Of a stretch of 64,000 bases of DNA, positions 22,854-34,177 are shown piece after piece (position 1 is the stretch's first letter; every line of letters starts with the position of its first letter). The notes under the pieces are model-generated. The model was not told the DNA's origin, did no database searches, and saw only the letters and a program-made list of their open reading frames with translations. This DNA comes from Ramazzottius varieornatus (taxonomy: Eukaryota > Tardigrada > Eutardigrada > Parachela > Ramazzottiidae), in assembly GCA_001949185.1 (NCBI GenBank), contig BDGG01000006.1, positions 602,827-666,826 on the forward strand. Reading direction: 5' to 3'. Made by a program: the position numbers and the translations under genes.

Positions 22854-24862
22854 TCAAGTGCGTTAGTTGCAAGTATAGAACCTGTTTTGACCAGAGCGAG
22901 TGTGAACTTACGGAGTACATAGCGATGATGGCTCGACATAGCCTTTCGAGTCTGCGAGCGGATATCTAACGTGGCAGCAGAAAGTTGATGAAATTCACAG
23001 TTCCACTGGTCAGGTAGTTCAACGTAGAAGTTTTGTTTGGGCGTCTCGAATGTTCGCAACAAAAATTGACAGCTGCACGTGAGGTTGCCGACGTCCTTCA
23101 AAGAGCTCTATCGCCATGGACCGTCGAAAAGAATCAAGACCCAACCGCCTCTGCAACACAGGTTTTTGTTGTCTGCGCTTTTGAGCGTGTTATTCGGTGG
23201 TGCGACAACCTTCTGTTGATTTAAAGCTTCAGGTCAGCATGAAATCCTTCAACTTCGAAAACTCGTGGTTTCGCTCTCCCTCGTCAGACCGTCCTGGAAC
23301 GTCTTTTCGGTCACTTGGTATACTCTTCTCCATCTAACAATAGTCAAATGTTCCATGTTTTGTAGTTCGCTGGTGAAGGATAATTAAGTTTAGACCGCGG
23401 AGAAGAAAAATTCGGAGGGGTTTTGATATCTCAAAATTTTTGGTTCATCGTGCTTCACAGACAAAAGACAATACCCCTTTGCATGTAGGAGCGAATTGGC
23501 TATTAGAAAATACGCGAAGGATGGTTTTCTTTCGTGAGACGTTGCACTCGAAAGATATCCCTTCCAAAGGCAGAAATTGAAAGTGGACAACAACGTGCCG
23601 ACGGACCTGTCCAAACTCGATCCTTCCCACGTTACTGTAGAACTCTTACGCTTTTCTGGGGTATCTATCTGAACCATCACTGGGCATTTACAAGGAAAGG
23701 GGGAGACAAAAGTATTATGGAGGTAACCAGCCGAGTCGAGTTCTTGGTTCCTGCTCCAAAGTTTTCCACTCACAAATCTTATCTAACTACAGTAAGCTTG
23801 AAATCTGCGTTTAATCAGCTTGTTATCTGATTTTGGCAAGATTTTTGATGAAAAAAGGCCATGAACTGGCACGAAATGAGCTTTTAATCCAGGAAGAACC
23901 TGTTTTTGTTTTTCTTCGTTTGGCGAACCAGAGATCTGGCTGGGCTGGAAGTATCCCCTCACAGCAAACGTCACAGCAAAGTCTAGTTAGTGTGCGGCAA
24001 ATGTCAAAGTTTGCTTCCATTGGTCAAGCAAACGTAGAAAACAGCCAAAGATGCCGCTCTACAGCATGGCAAATTGTCACGTGACATGAAATAGCGTATA
24101 CGTTTAATATTCGAAATCCACCAACCACCTCCCTCAACCATGTGAAAATCGCTCGTGTGACGTATTCAAGAAGTGCGAATTATTACTGTACGAGGAGAGA
24201 GGCCCAACTTTTCTAACGAGCTTACGCTGAACCAAATTCTGAACGAAGCGCTGCGAATCTCGACTACAACCAGTTGGCGGCTGAGCAGAAGTTAGCAAAG
24301 TTTTAGCCAGTTAGCATTCACAGTTCAGTTTAGGCCTTGATTCAGTGATCGGCAAGTCCACCGAGAGATTCAGATAAATCTGTCAAAGCAATGCTTTTTC
24401 GCTCGGAAACTAGCACAGTTATAGCCGTTCCGATTTTGGATGAAAACGGCTGTGTTGCGTCATCATTAATCCTGAGCACACTTTCGGAAATGTGTGATTC
24501 TGCTCGGTTCGACACATATGTGCTTTATCTGGCTTGGCTTGTTCTGCCCTCTGCAGAAAGAGTGCTTCCTAATATCGGATGCCATCTTCGGATGGCTTCC
24601 ACTCTGGAATTTCTCTCGTCACGATCTTCCAACGTTCCCAACTTCCGTCTGCAGCAGAATGAAGCAAGGTTGCGGGAGATACTTGTGAATTAATTTGGAA
24701 TTTCAGGACCTGATGGTTTTTGAGAAATTCGTTAGTTAGAAAAGTAGTAACCAGTTTGGCGAGTTAGAAAAGTTGGGTCTGGCTCCTCGTACAGTGCATT
24801 TCGGGACACCGCACTGTACAGCGAAAACAGCGATTTCATGGAATAACAATCTCTTCCCTCAC
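22854..24862. other. No supported gene
   Basis: A short coding-like stretch at about 23573-23663 (plus, VDNNVPTDLSKLDPSHVTVE) follows an AG but cannot be joined to anything. The 24185-24795 inverted repeat is listed separately. Confidence 0.35.
24185..24795. repeat. Element bounded by 33-bp inverted repeats
   Basis: ACTGTACGAGGAGAGAGGCC (start of the left arm, 24185-24217) matches the reverse complement of 24763-24795 at 30 of 33 positions. About 545 bp lie between, with no coding content recognised. No target duplication was seen. Confidence 0.55.
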
Positions 24863-24971
24863 CTTCATCACATTAGGGGGTTCCGGCGACAACCTAAGTC
24901 TTCCCGCTGACTACCTTATACTGACTGATCCGATCTCGAGCTCCAAGCTTTTGCACCACCTGGTTTCTCAC
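24863..24971 (-). pseudogene. Cystatin pseudo-exon 2
   Basis: It is nearly the same as exon 2 of cystatin 4: VRNQVVQKLGARDRISQYKV, then VSGKT. The Gln codon of the QVVAG motif has become TAG (24894-24896), and one inserted base shifts the frame at the end (109 nt instead of 108). The flanking acceptor (TTTTTAG) and donor (GTGAGG) are still intact. No matching exon 1 or 3 was found nearby, so this is a relic of a fifth cluster member. Confidence 0.85.
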
Positions 24972-26307
24972 CTAAAAAGTACTATCACAGCAGAAAGCAG
25001 TGCTAACCGGAAGTGCTGGAGCAGAGAATACCATGAACATGACCGTGACAGCAGCTTTGAATTTGCAATAATATATCGAATCGGCTAAGCCTTGGTCCGT
25101 CGGACCCAAGTCTTTCTCGTCAGAAAATGCACTCAAGCGCTTCGGTTTTGCTAGGGATTGCTCCTGGCGGGGACCGTATGTATCTCGAGCAAAGACATGA
25201 GACCTAAAATACCATCAAAACTGCCCAAAATCGTAAGGATTTTCTCCAGCGTGCTGAAGCTATGCTGACCAATGGTCATCAGCTGCGTTTTGGTGATAAG
25301 ACCGCAGACCGGGCAAAGAAGAAAAGTTTGATTTAAACCGGGCAAAATGGAATTGTGGGCAGCGAAAAAGTGCCGTGTTGTACTCACAATGAGCACGGTG
25401 GTAATCGAGATGTTAAGAACTTGTTGCATTGCCCGTGGGAGATCATACTGATAACAGTAACAGAATCACAGCGGGCAGGTATCCAGCACCTTTTGCCCTC
25501 CAGAAACAATCCATCTGGAAAATTTCGGTGAGAATTGTCCGTTCGAGTACAGTTTGTTGTTGGTCTACACGCTAAGAAAACTAGGATCATCTTTCATTGG
25601 CCTGAACACTTTTACAGGCAGGAAACGGTGCGAGCCAATAGGGAACTGTAAGAAGCGCAATAGGGAACTGTTGCAGTGTGACGTCGTGAATCAACAACAC
25701 AATGATCAATACTCAGACCTGCAGCTAGACGGATCGTTGATTCCTGCTTGAAGACACAGGTGCGCCGGTAGTGGTTGCTTTCATCCTTCAGAGTGTTGTA
25801 ACTGTCTCGGCCAGCCTTACGAGCAGTCTGCTTGAAACAAGTAACCTAAAAGCGGAGCAGAAAGCGTTGCTGGAGAGCTATGAAGACTACCAGAAAAGGT
25901 TTGCGGGTCTCGGTGCGCGTTGCGGTGGAACTACAAAGTGCAGTCCATGTCGATAGTCGCGTAAGCTCGCTCTTTGTAGTGCTGCTGGTATGACCATCGC
26001 CCCTCCCTTGTCAGGCAGTTCAAGCAATCAAGTAGCTTTCAACCCATCACCCCTCTCTGGGTACCTGACGGTATTAATGAACGCTCCCAAACCACACACG
26101 TGTGCGGACATGAAGGGAAATTGAAGGGATCGTTACGAAAACATGATCAACCCTTGACTCCTGTAGCAAGCCGTATCAGTGTCGGCGAAGAGACTATTAT
26201 TGTCCGTCAGAGTAAGAAAGGAACAATGGATCGATCTGTATAAAATGAGACGGCCTGTTCGACTTCGTATACAGAAAGAATGTCCCGATGAGCGGAGTTC
26301 CACCACT
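24972..26307. other. No supported gene
   Basis: Short frames at 25151-25429 (minus) and 25771-25956 (plus) show no family motif. The phrase CAATAGGGAACTGT is duplicated at 25637-25672. A TGTTGCAGTGTGACGTC word occurs at 25670 and again at 26549, within cystatin 3. Confidence 0.35.
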
Positions 26308-26996
26308 TCACAGGGCATCCTCCGCGCGTTTGTTCGACTGGACTTCCGTTACCCTGGGTTGCTCCTTAGTGTGGGGCAGAGGTTCGTAGATCTTGACGTG
26401 CAGGTAATTGTCTTTTCCGCTTCGAATCTGTAGCAGCAAGCCATTCAGTCTTGAAGCGATCATCTCAAAAGGACCTTGATGACAATTGTGCGCTGATGGT
26501 CACGTCCAGCAGAGTCTGACGTCAACAAACGTGGCATATAAGCCCTGTTGCAGTGTGACGTCATGAGCCGTCTGCCTGGGCTATGCTGGAAAACGCTCAG
26601 TGCGTACCTTCATGTGGTAGTTGGTTCCTGCAACAACCTGCGTCTTGTACTTTTCCACCACGAACTCGGAAGCGTCGCCGCTATTTCCTCCTGCTTGCTG
26701 CAGAACCTGGCTCTTGACCTAGCACATAATATGAAGAAGGAAATTAAGACTTAGCGTAATGATGGTAGTGCCGCGGTCCGACTCAGTCAACGATCAGCCA
26801 CGGAGAGTAGCTCACTTTGTCAGCCACGGCCTGTGCACCATCATCACCGGGCTTTTCTCCGCCGAAACCTCCCACGATCCGTTCTTCTCGAGCAACCAGT
26901 TTTGGAGGTTCCTGGTGAATTTCCATGGTTGGAGGAGAAGTTGAATCAGCCATCGTGGATAACACAGAGAACAGCAGTGCAGCACATACGAAAATG
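26308..26996 (-). CDS. Stefin-type cystatin 3
   Basis: Minus-strand exons (about 26996)-26816, 26718-26608 and 26427-26308. The mature part carries VGGFGGEKPGDDGAQAVADK (N-terminal Gly), the QVVAG loop in YKTQVVAGTNYHMK and the third segment GKDNYLHVKIYEPLPHT. The 5' end is not certain: a hydrophobic leader (FVCAALLFSVLSTMA) precedes MADSTSPP. It could start at ATG 26953 (a leaderless, stefin-like form), or be spliced at the TTTATTTCAG acceptor before 26996 to an upstream exon, or continue upstream unspliced to 27253. The N-terminal extension before the Gly is longer than in cystatins 2 and 4 (EIHQEPPKLVAREER). No cysteine is present in the mature part. Confidence 0.75.
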
Positions 26997-27626
26997 CTGA
27001 AATAAAATAATAGGAAAACGGTGAAAGAAATGACTGGCAGAATATTCAAAGAAAGCCCTCGAGGGATGAATGAAGAGAGCAAGCACAGCACATTCCCCTT
27101 CTTTCGAAACCTGTTCTGCCTCACCTGTCTCCAGTCATCCTTTGAGATATTTTGATATTCCTCAACGGGTAAACTGTTGATATTCAGGAACGGATAACCC
27201 GACAATAACTGCGGGAAGCACTGAAAAACTGACGGCGACCCAAATGAGGCCACGTGTCAATCACATCCGGGGATCTTGTTCCTTCACTTGAAGTAACGCT
27301 TTGACCTCCTTTTCCTCTCGACTTTGACTTTGCAAGAGCTTGCTTTAACGTATGACGCCTTTTTATTTGTACCGTACATTTGACCTTGAGTAGATCTTTT
27401 AAGCAGGGCTTCCTGGCTGCCGACACTCGGGACACATCCGACAAATTCCGTCAGCTTAGAAATGAAGACATTTTTCAGAATCATTTGAGGATAATATTTA
27501 TCCGCTACAGATCTTGTGTACAAGTTAACGGGAGGCCACGAGAGATTCTGGCACATTATAAACTACAGGACGCTCACTGTAGCTCTCGTGAGATTTGTTG
27601 AAATCGACGCGACATCGAGATACAAT
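26997..27626. other. Intergenic region between cystatins 3 and 4
   Basis: An undefined 5' exon of cystatin 3 may lie here. No other coding signal was found. Confidence 0.35.
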
Positions 27627-28147
27627 TTACAAGGGGTCATTACGGCCTTTGTTGGCTTCGACCGCAGTCACTTGTGGTTTCTGTTTGGTGTATGGCAGAG
27701 GTTTGAAGACTTTGACATGGATGTACTCCTTGGGACTAATTCGGATCTGTTGAAGAAAAAAGAGACATCACTTTACTCCAATTGGAACCGTTCGATGAAA
27801 ATTCAAACGGTTGCCTTACCTTCATCACATAGTTAGTTCCGGCGACAACCTGAGTCTTCACACTGATAACCTTAAACTGCCTGACACTATCACGGGCTCC
27901 AAGTTGCTGTACCACTTGATTCCTCACCTGGAAAAAGTTGCATAATGTCAGAGCAAGACACATTCACCTACATGAAGTGGCGCGTCAGCAGCACTGAATA
28001 GCATTGGCAGCTGCGTACCGAGTCAGCAAGCGCCTGGGTTTCAGCATCTGCAGGCTTCTCTCCCGTGAAGCCTCCGGCTATATTCTTCTTGGATTCCGCT
28101 GCCATAGCCAAGGTGACAGTCAGTAGCACAAGACCCAAGGCCAACAT
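27627..28147 (-). CDS. Stefin-type cystatin 4 with signal peptide
   Basis: Minus-strand exons 28147-28019, 27927-27820 and 27746-27627 join to 118 aa with phase-0 introns. The leader is MLALGLVLLTVTLAMAA. Then come the N-terminal Gly segment IAGGFTGEKPADAETQALAD, the QVVAG loop in KTQVVAGTNYVMK, and EYIHVKVFKPLPYT with the LP of the second loop. It is the most canonical member and the closest relative of the pseudo-exon at 24863. A CTACAG acceptor-like site lies a few bases before the ATG, as in cystatin 2, suggesting a conserved 5' UTR intron. Confidence 0.88.
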
Positions 28148-28381
28148 GATCCTGTAGAAAGCACCACAAAGTAGTAATAAAACTGTGGTTCCGACTACTT
28201 CTCTCGCCGTGTATGCATCAGCCTCACCGCGAAGAGTTCTGCATTCCACCTAGTTTTCTAGTCCACAAATCTGGGGATTTAAAACACAAGGTATACTTTG
28301 GCGGAAGATTGCAAGTGTTGATGGAAAATCAAAAAGTAATATGGGATTTGTGGACAGTTTGGATGGATAATCAATGAGCTA

Positions 28382-28865
28382 CGAGGTAAAGGACATGGAG
28401 TTTTCCAGTGGAAACTGCGGACATGGGAATTTTCAAACTGCGGTGTAGGGTGGCACCACAATATCTGACTGTTTGGAATCGACATGCTTTACACGCGTCG
28501 CAAATGCGTCAGAGGCTTTGTAGAGCATCCATTAATCACTTATGTTATCTTAGGAGTTGACCAAAACGGAGGTGTGACGTCTTGGCGTAAGTCTCAGTAA
28601 AAGACTACACAAGCGCCTCTTCAGGCCTACGTTTTATTTCTTGTCCAGGCTCTTTAACATTGGATTTTATCCTGTCTCCTGCAGACCTTCCTTTCTCACC
28701 TTTGCACCGTCAAATGACTCGGAAGACGGTTTGGCTATGATCAGAAAGACTTTCTCTATTGACTGACTTACCGTACGACGCAATCTGACCAGCAGCTACG
28801 TTAAAACAACCTGGAAATTTTCATGTCCGAAATTCTCCCTGGAAAACTCCATGTCCTTTACCTCG
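28382..28865. mobile_element. pogo-derived MITE (484 bp)
   Basis: Both ends begin CGAGGTAAAGGACATGGAGT in inverted orientation, with about 55-60 bp of alignable terminal sequence. TA flanks both sides (28380-28381 and 28866-28867). The interior segment CACAAGCGCCTC, then AGGCCTAC, then CAGGCTCTTTA, matches the 5' non-coding part of the pogo-like element at 1965-2010. It has no transposase, so it is a deletion derivative mobilised in trans. Confidence 0.8.
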
Positions 28866-29144
28866 TAAGCGTAATCAGCTGTTTCTTGACAATTCCGTGT
28901 CAACAAAGCTTGAATGGATGACTCACAGTCTCACACAACTTATCAGTACAAGTGACGTCACTTCCGGATTACTGCAGGTCGGAACACCGTAACTTTATAC
29001 GCCTCAAATTAGTCCACCTTCAACGTAAAATATTTTTTCTGTTTTTTCTGCTTTGTCTTCACGGTGGTAGTAACGGTGGAAACCAAAAGGCGTGGTCTAG
29101 TTTTCCCACTGAAGTCTGGCGATAAGGTTACGTACCCTGAAGTG

Positions 29145-32100
29145 ATGGCTGACGATGAGGACGAGGACGCACCACCGCCCCCGCCACCACATATTTTTGT
29201 CAGCCGTGTTGATACCTATTTCGGCCGCATCTTAGCGCAATATCTGGGCCAGTGCATACCGGGAGTTTTGCCAAATGCCGAAGAACAGAGTGAGGATGAG
29301 GAAGGCCGCATGAGTAGGCTCGATCTGGCTTTCCTCCAGTGTGGACCGACGGAGACCTCTTACCAGCTTCATGGCTCGTGGAACGGCCAGGCTGCGCCGA
29401 CCGTGCCGGCTCTCCGGACAGTCATTCGTGCTGACAATCAGAAAGACCTGTATAACACTATAAAAGAAGCCAATATTTGCGTGTTCCATGTTATCGATGA
29501 AGAGGGCTCGAATGGTGTGCTGGAGGATACGGTGGTGGCCATCAACGCGGCTCGTAAAATCGCGATGGAAACAAAGACCACAAAGACACTGATTCTGGTC
29601 TCAACGGTACTGACCTGGGGAAGGTCGAGGAAGCCAATCGCCGAAGGGGAACAAGGCCCAGAAGCGACTGCAGAAGGAGAGGGCGAAGGTGAAGAGGAGG
29701 ACGATGATGGGACGGAGGGGTTGCTCGAAGAAGAATATAGAAAACGGCGTCCTCACCCTGCATACAGGTACTTTTCATGCTGGGCCACAGTGATTGGTGG
29801 CTCTTTATCTCCGGCTTGGGACCGCCATGCCGAATCAGCTGACCACCTGACAGAGTAATGTGTGTTTCTTTTTTGTCTGCAGGAAGCATTTAGAACTGGA
29901 GAAGGATTTTCTAAAATATGGAAGAGATAGCAAAGGGCTTCTCATCACAACTGTGGTGGCAGCCGGCTTACTTTACGGTTACGGCGAAAAAGTCCTCCAC
30001 TGGATGTTTAAAGAAGCCTGGCAGGATGAAACGGCCGCCCTGCAGGTTCCGGGGGACGGCAAGAACAAAATACCTTCCATCCATGTCCACGACTTGTGCC
30101 AGATTGTCCAGAACATCTGTGAGGCCAAACCCAAGTCACATTACTTGATCGCAACTGACGAACGACGACAGAACCTAAGTAAGGTTAGAACCTTGAAAAC
30201 AAACACTGTTAGATCAATCGTGATTGTCTCGATTGGGTTCGTAGGTCGCTACCGCAGTCAGTAAAGCGTTGGCCAGCGGTGAAGTGGTTAGTGTGAAGCC
30301 AGAAGACCTTTTCTCCGCCAAGAAGCTAACCCAGGCTGATGTGGACCTTCTGACGTGTGACTTGAAGTTCACGACGGCCGTAACCAAGGACATGCAGATT
30401 CAGTGGGTCGCTGAAAAGGGCCTGTTCGACTACATGGCTAAAGCTGTGCAAGAGTTCTTGGCCGTAAGGAACTTGACTGCCTTGAAGCTTGTCGTTCTTG
30501 GTCCACCGTTCGCGGGGAAGACTTACATGGCGAAAAGGCTGGCTGCTTTCTATGACATCCAGTACCTCAAAGTACGTAACCAGAATTCGCCTACAACGCT
30601 ATCCTTATGGAAAGGAAGTTTTTTCGCGATGGTACTTCAGCGGGAAGATATAGCCCAGAATTTTTTCGTACGGAGCTTCTGATGGTACAATAAATTCGGA
30701 AATCGGCAAACAAACACAGTCACATTGCTTTTCCTAAGTGGCGCACGTTTCCCTTGTTATCAGCTAACAGCGTGCGTCACTTGGAAGAACGGTCTTGCGA
30801 ATCTGTCTTTTCAAGTGGTGCAGGTTTTCAGTGTTGTTGAGTAAAGGCATGTTCCAGTTGGTAAAACGATCTCGAGGAATTGTTTGCCGGGATCCTCCAT
30901 ATTTTTTACCTCGAAACTTCTTTAATTTTTTTGTGTGTCCAACGAGCGAATGATCTTTCTCGCTGTAGTAGCGGTTTTTCCTTGTGTGGCGTCTTTACAG
31001 GTCGAAGAAATTATTCAGGGCGCCATCGACAATCTCCGACAAGTCATCATCGCTTCAAAAGAAGCAGCGGCCATCAAAGCCACGATGGAGCAGTTCGAAG
31101 ACGCTCCCGATGCCGAGGAGGAAGAAGGCCCAACGAAAGGTGATATTGCCCAGCAGATGCTGGACAGAATTCAGGAGAGCAAGGCGATCCACGAGGGGAA
31201 ACTGGAGGACCGCTTCGTCATCCAGTTTGTTCGCGAGAAGCTCTTGACCAAAGCCTGTCAAAACAAGGGCTTTGTATTCGATGGCTTCCCGGATAGTTAT
31301 GCTAACGCCAAGGCGGTCTTCCGGAAGGGAGGTGTGGAGAGCGATGGCGAAGAAGAGGTCGAACCGGAAGAAGGCGACGAGGACGAAGAGGGCGGTGGGG
31401 CAGCGCATGCCGCAGATATGGACCCGCGACTTCGCCCGGGTAAGGTCGTCTTAAATTTTTCGAAAATAAACCCCGTAATATTTACGTACAATCATGAACC
31501 ATCTTTCAGATTTCGTTGTCAATTTGGAAGCATCGGATAAATTCCTCCGAGATGTAAGTTTACTTTTTTCTCTGGTTGCTTTATAAAGTTGTCAGTCTCC
31601 AACTTCCCTACAAAGTACAGCTTTAACTTTGGGATGGGAATTATTAATTTCGGACCTAAAAAGGAAAATTGACTTGGGCAATTCTCCAAGTGGCGCAAGC
31701 TGCAAGCCATTAGCAATACAAACGTGCGCCGCCCAGGAAAAATAGACATATTTGACAAAATCGTTTTTTCCAAGCGGCGCACGTTTTGAGCACACAACAG
31801 TACTGTGGACGTGCATCACTTGGGAGAATAATTCAGTGGAACTGGTTTGTCCTGACTCCCTCGTTTCGGCGTTCCTACTGTACCTCGCTGAATTTGTGCT
31901 GGCCATGGTCGTCTAATATAATTTTCGGATGTGTTTGCTTCTAGAAAATGATGGCTCGTCCAGATTCCGTAGTGCCCGATCCGACAGCGCTGACCAACGA
32001 GCAGTACTTCAACCAAAAGATGGCCGAATACAAGGCCAGCCACAATCCCGCCTATAACACGGTTGTTGACTACTTCGACGAGACGGAAAGCACCACCATC

Positions 32101-32586
32101 TCCCTCAACGTCGAAGAAGAGCGCGACATTTTCGCCGAGATCTGCCTAAAGACTGCCATCGCCAGGATCGGTCCTCCGCACAACTACGGCCCGACAGCCG
32201 AGGAGAAGCAGGCTCAGCTACGAATCGAAGAAGAGAAGCGCAGAGTGGTCAACCTACAGAAAGAAACGAGGAAAAAGGCGGTCGAGGCGGAGTACTTGGC
32301 GGAACGACAACGAAGATGTGGGGAATGGGCAGCACGAGCCGAGGACTTGCAGAAGGAGAAGGTGGAAAGACTAGAGTTGGCTTCTATGCCTGTCTTTGAG
32401 TACTTGAGTAAAGCTCTGTTACCGGCGGTTGAGAAGGGTCTATTGGCAACGAGTAGGGTCAAACCAGCAGACCCGGTAGACTTTCTGGGTGAATATTTCA
32501 TTCAACTGATTAATCCTTTGAAAGTGTCTGGGGCTGAGGCTTTATCTCCCGACGAACAGTTGAGACGGGCAACGAGGTCGAAATAA
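29145..32586 (+). CDS. AK7: Adenylate kinase 7 (AK7-like) with Dpy-30 motif
   Basis: Exons 29145-29767, 29883-30183, 30245-30571, 31001-31439, 31510-31553 and 31945-32586 join to 791 aa. AK7 is an axonemal/cytosolic nucleoside monophosphate kinase needed for cilia and flagella in vertebrates. The N-terminal half is a Rossmann-like NAD(P)-binding region (HIFVSRVDTYFGRILAQYLG; LILVSTVLTWG; GLLITTVVAAGLLYGYGEKV). The kinase P-loop is VLGPPFAGKTYMAKRL (about 394-401). The later FDGFPDS matches the family FDGFPR with the usual Arg replaced. Two acidic inserts are present (EGEGEGEEEDDDGTEG; EVEPEEGDEDEEGGG). The C-terminus has coiled coil, then a Dpy-30 dimerisation helix pair (PVFEYLSKALLPAVEKG; DPVDFLGEYFIQ). 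Human AK7 is 723 aa. Introns 3 and 5 carry hairpin repeats. The start is the first in-frame ATG; a 5' exon may exist. Confidence 0.9.
30731..30838. repeat. Dispersed hairpin repeat, copy 7 with a decayed partner
   Basis: 30731-30788 has CCTAAGTGGCGCACGTTT and CAGCGTGCGTCACTTGGAA. A second start, TTCAAGTGGTGCAGG, lies about 84 bp downstream without a clear right arm. Located in AK7 intron 3. Confidence 0.7.
31682..31829. repeat. Dispersed hairpin repeat, paired copies 8 and 9
   Basis: 31682-31740 has CTCCAAGTGGCGCAAGC, loop GCAAGCCATTAGC and AACGTGCGCCGCCCAGG. 31766-31829 has TCCAAGCGGCGCACG and GACGTGCATCACTTGGGA. Starts are 84 bp apart, in AK7 intron 5. Confidence 0.75.
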
Positions 32587-33415
32587 ATTTGAGTAATCGC
32601 TGGGCTTTCGTCCGAGTCTCACCCTTCGCTCATCATCGACTGATACGCAAGATGTCCAAATTATTACTGCCGAGATTCAAATCTACCTGCTGTGCTGCTG
32701 CACAAAGTGATGCCTAACATGTCTCATCCCCATACTATTATAACCCAATAAAAGCTTCCGGCCAGGTCGTAGACGGCTTGAAAAACAGTTTTCGAACAAA
32801 AACGGCAACATCATATCCCCGGCACGCACGGATGGGACCAGTATATGTTTTTTCGAAGAAATCGCCAAAATGCTTGCCGGTATAGCCATTTACATTTTCT
32901 TAGTTTCCATTAAGCTACTCGCAGCTCGCTTACTGTATAACATTGGCAACAAAGTTTTGTAAACCGCTCACGATCAGGTTAAGGTCTTATTTAAGAATAA
33001 AGACTACGAACTCGTAAAAGATCACCTGTGCAAACTTTCTAAAACAGCGGTATTTGTGCGTTTTTCTGGAAACACTGAACAAATAGCATTGCCGAATTCC
33101 GAAGGATAAACGTCCGTTTGTCATCTGACAATGAGATCGTGCAACAATATCCACCTTTTCGGGAAGGTTAACCCTGCGTAAAAGAGGGTAGAAGAGTGGG
33201 GCGCACCTCATTTAATTAGAATTTCCTGTGGTCCCGTTTTATGTGCGGTAGTTTGTTTGGAAGGTTTTAGAAATAATCAACCGGCCAAAAAGACGTCAGA
33301 AAGACGATCAGATCAATTTTTTGCTATAGCGCTACCATGCTCAGTCAAAGTATAGTATGCAGCAAGTCTTGAAACAGTGGGCTTTGAGTAATAAATGTAG
33401 AGCGAAGAGTAAGTT
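32587..33415. other. No supported gene
   Basis: Presumed 3' UTR of AK7 (AATAAA-type word CAATAAAAG at about 32748) and of the convergent thyroglobulin-domain gene. No coding signal was found. Confidence 0.4.
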
Positions 33416-33778
33416 TTAGATGAAGCTGACAGGAAACCCAAACAACGTATCCTCTTTCGGCGTCTCATAGGGAATTCCCTGAAGATCCGCGCAATACTTT
33501 TCTCTGGCAGGTTTTCTCCTTAGGGCGGAAGTTATATCAAACTTCTTGACAACGTTGCCTTTCTTATCGGTGCAGTATGCATTTGGCGAACCGGACGTAT
33601 ACTGGGAGAGCGCATAATCCCCTTTGGAATCACACACAGGCACACCGTACTCGGGGTTCGCACGTCGATTACGCCAGTCCTCCGTACATTGTTTTGTCGA
33701 AGGTACGGGCTCTGCCATCAACTGTGCAAAAATTCGGAAAGTAGAGAGTATCACACTAAGCATTCTGTACAGCTCCAT
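33416..33778 (-). CDS. Secreted single thyroglobulin type-1 domain protein (thyropin-like)
   Basis: A single open frame of 120 aa. The first 20 or so residues (MELYRMLSVILSTFRIFAQL) form a leader; an upstream in-frame ATG at 33817 would add 13 residues. The core TKQC, then GVPVCDSKGDYALSQY, then NAYCTDKKGNVV, then EKYCADL, follows the thyroglobulin type-1 pattern. The third and fourth cysteines (normally in QC and the first C of CWC) are both missing. Because those two form one disulfide, the remaining four can still pair, as in type-1B domains. Single-domain thyropins of other animals inhibit cysteine or aspartic proteases; that activity here is inference. It lies about 5 kb from the cystatin cluster. 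Confidence 0.65.
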   Translation of the reverse strand: MELYRMLSVILSTFRIFAQLMAEPVPSTKQCTEDWRNRRANPEYGVPVCDSKGDYALSQYTSGSPNAYCTDKKGNVVKKFDITSALRRKPAREKYCADLQGIPYETPKEDTLFGFPVSFI

Positions 33779-34141
33779 CGATATCCGCAGACGTGGTAAA
33801 CTTGTGGAATCAAGCAAGTTCGATACGGAAGCGACTTAGTTTAGTATCACTTGAAGTTATTGTAGACGTATTACAACTCACACATGTGCAGGCTCAGTTG
33901 CGAACTGGAGGAAATGTGGGTTGATTGGGACTTAATAAGAGGTATGATCAGGTGGCATGGGCCAGCTTGTGGTTTGGCCGGTTGGAACCTTGACAACTCT
34001 CGGTCGAAAACGCTACTGAATCCAGCGAAAAAAGAAACGCACAGAGACCAAGGCCTTGTCATCGACAAAGATGCCGATGGCCCGATGTGACCTTTGTATT
34101 CAGAGTTCACCGTCCGTTTCGTGGTCCAGCGTAAGGATAAT

Positions 34142-34177
34142 TTGCGAGTGAACTCCCCCGCGGGAGTTCACTCGCAA
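34142..34177. repeat. Perfect 16-bp-arm palindrome
   Basis: TTGCGAGTGAACTCCC, then CCGC, then GGGAGTTCACTCGCAA: perfect arms with a 4-base centre, in non-coding DNA. As RNA it would be a very stable hairpin. Confidence 0.8.

Noticed and set aside
22730-23101. 123-codon minus frame overlapping cystatin 2 exon 3
   Set aside because: Antisense shadow of the coding exon, with no matching family.
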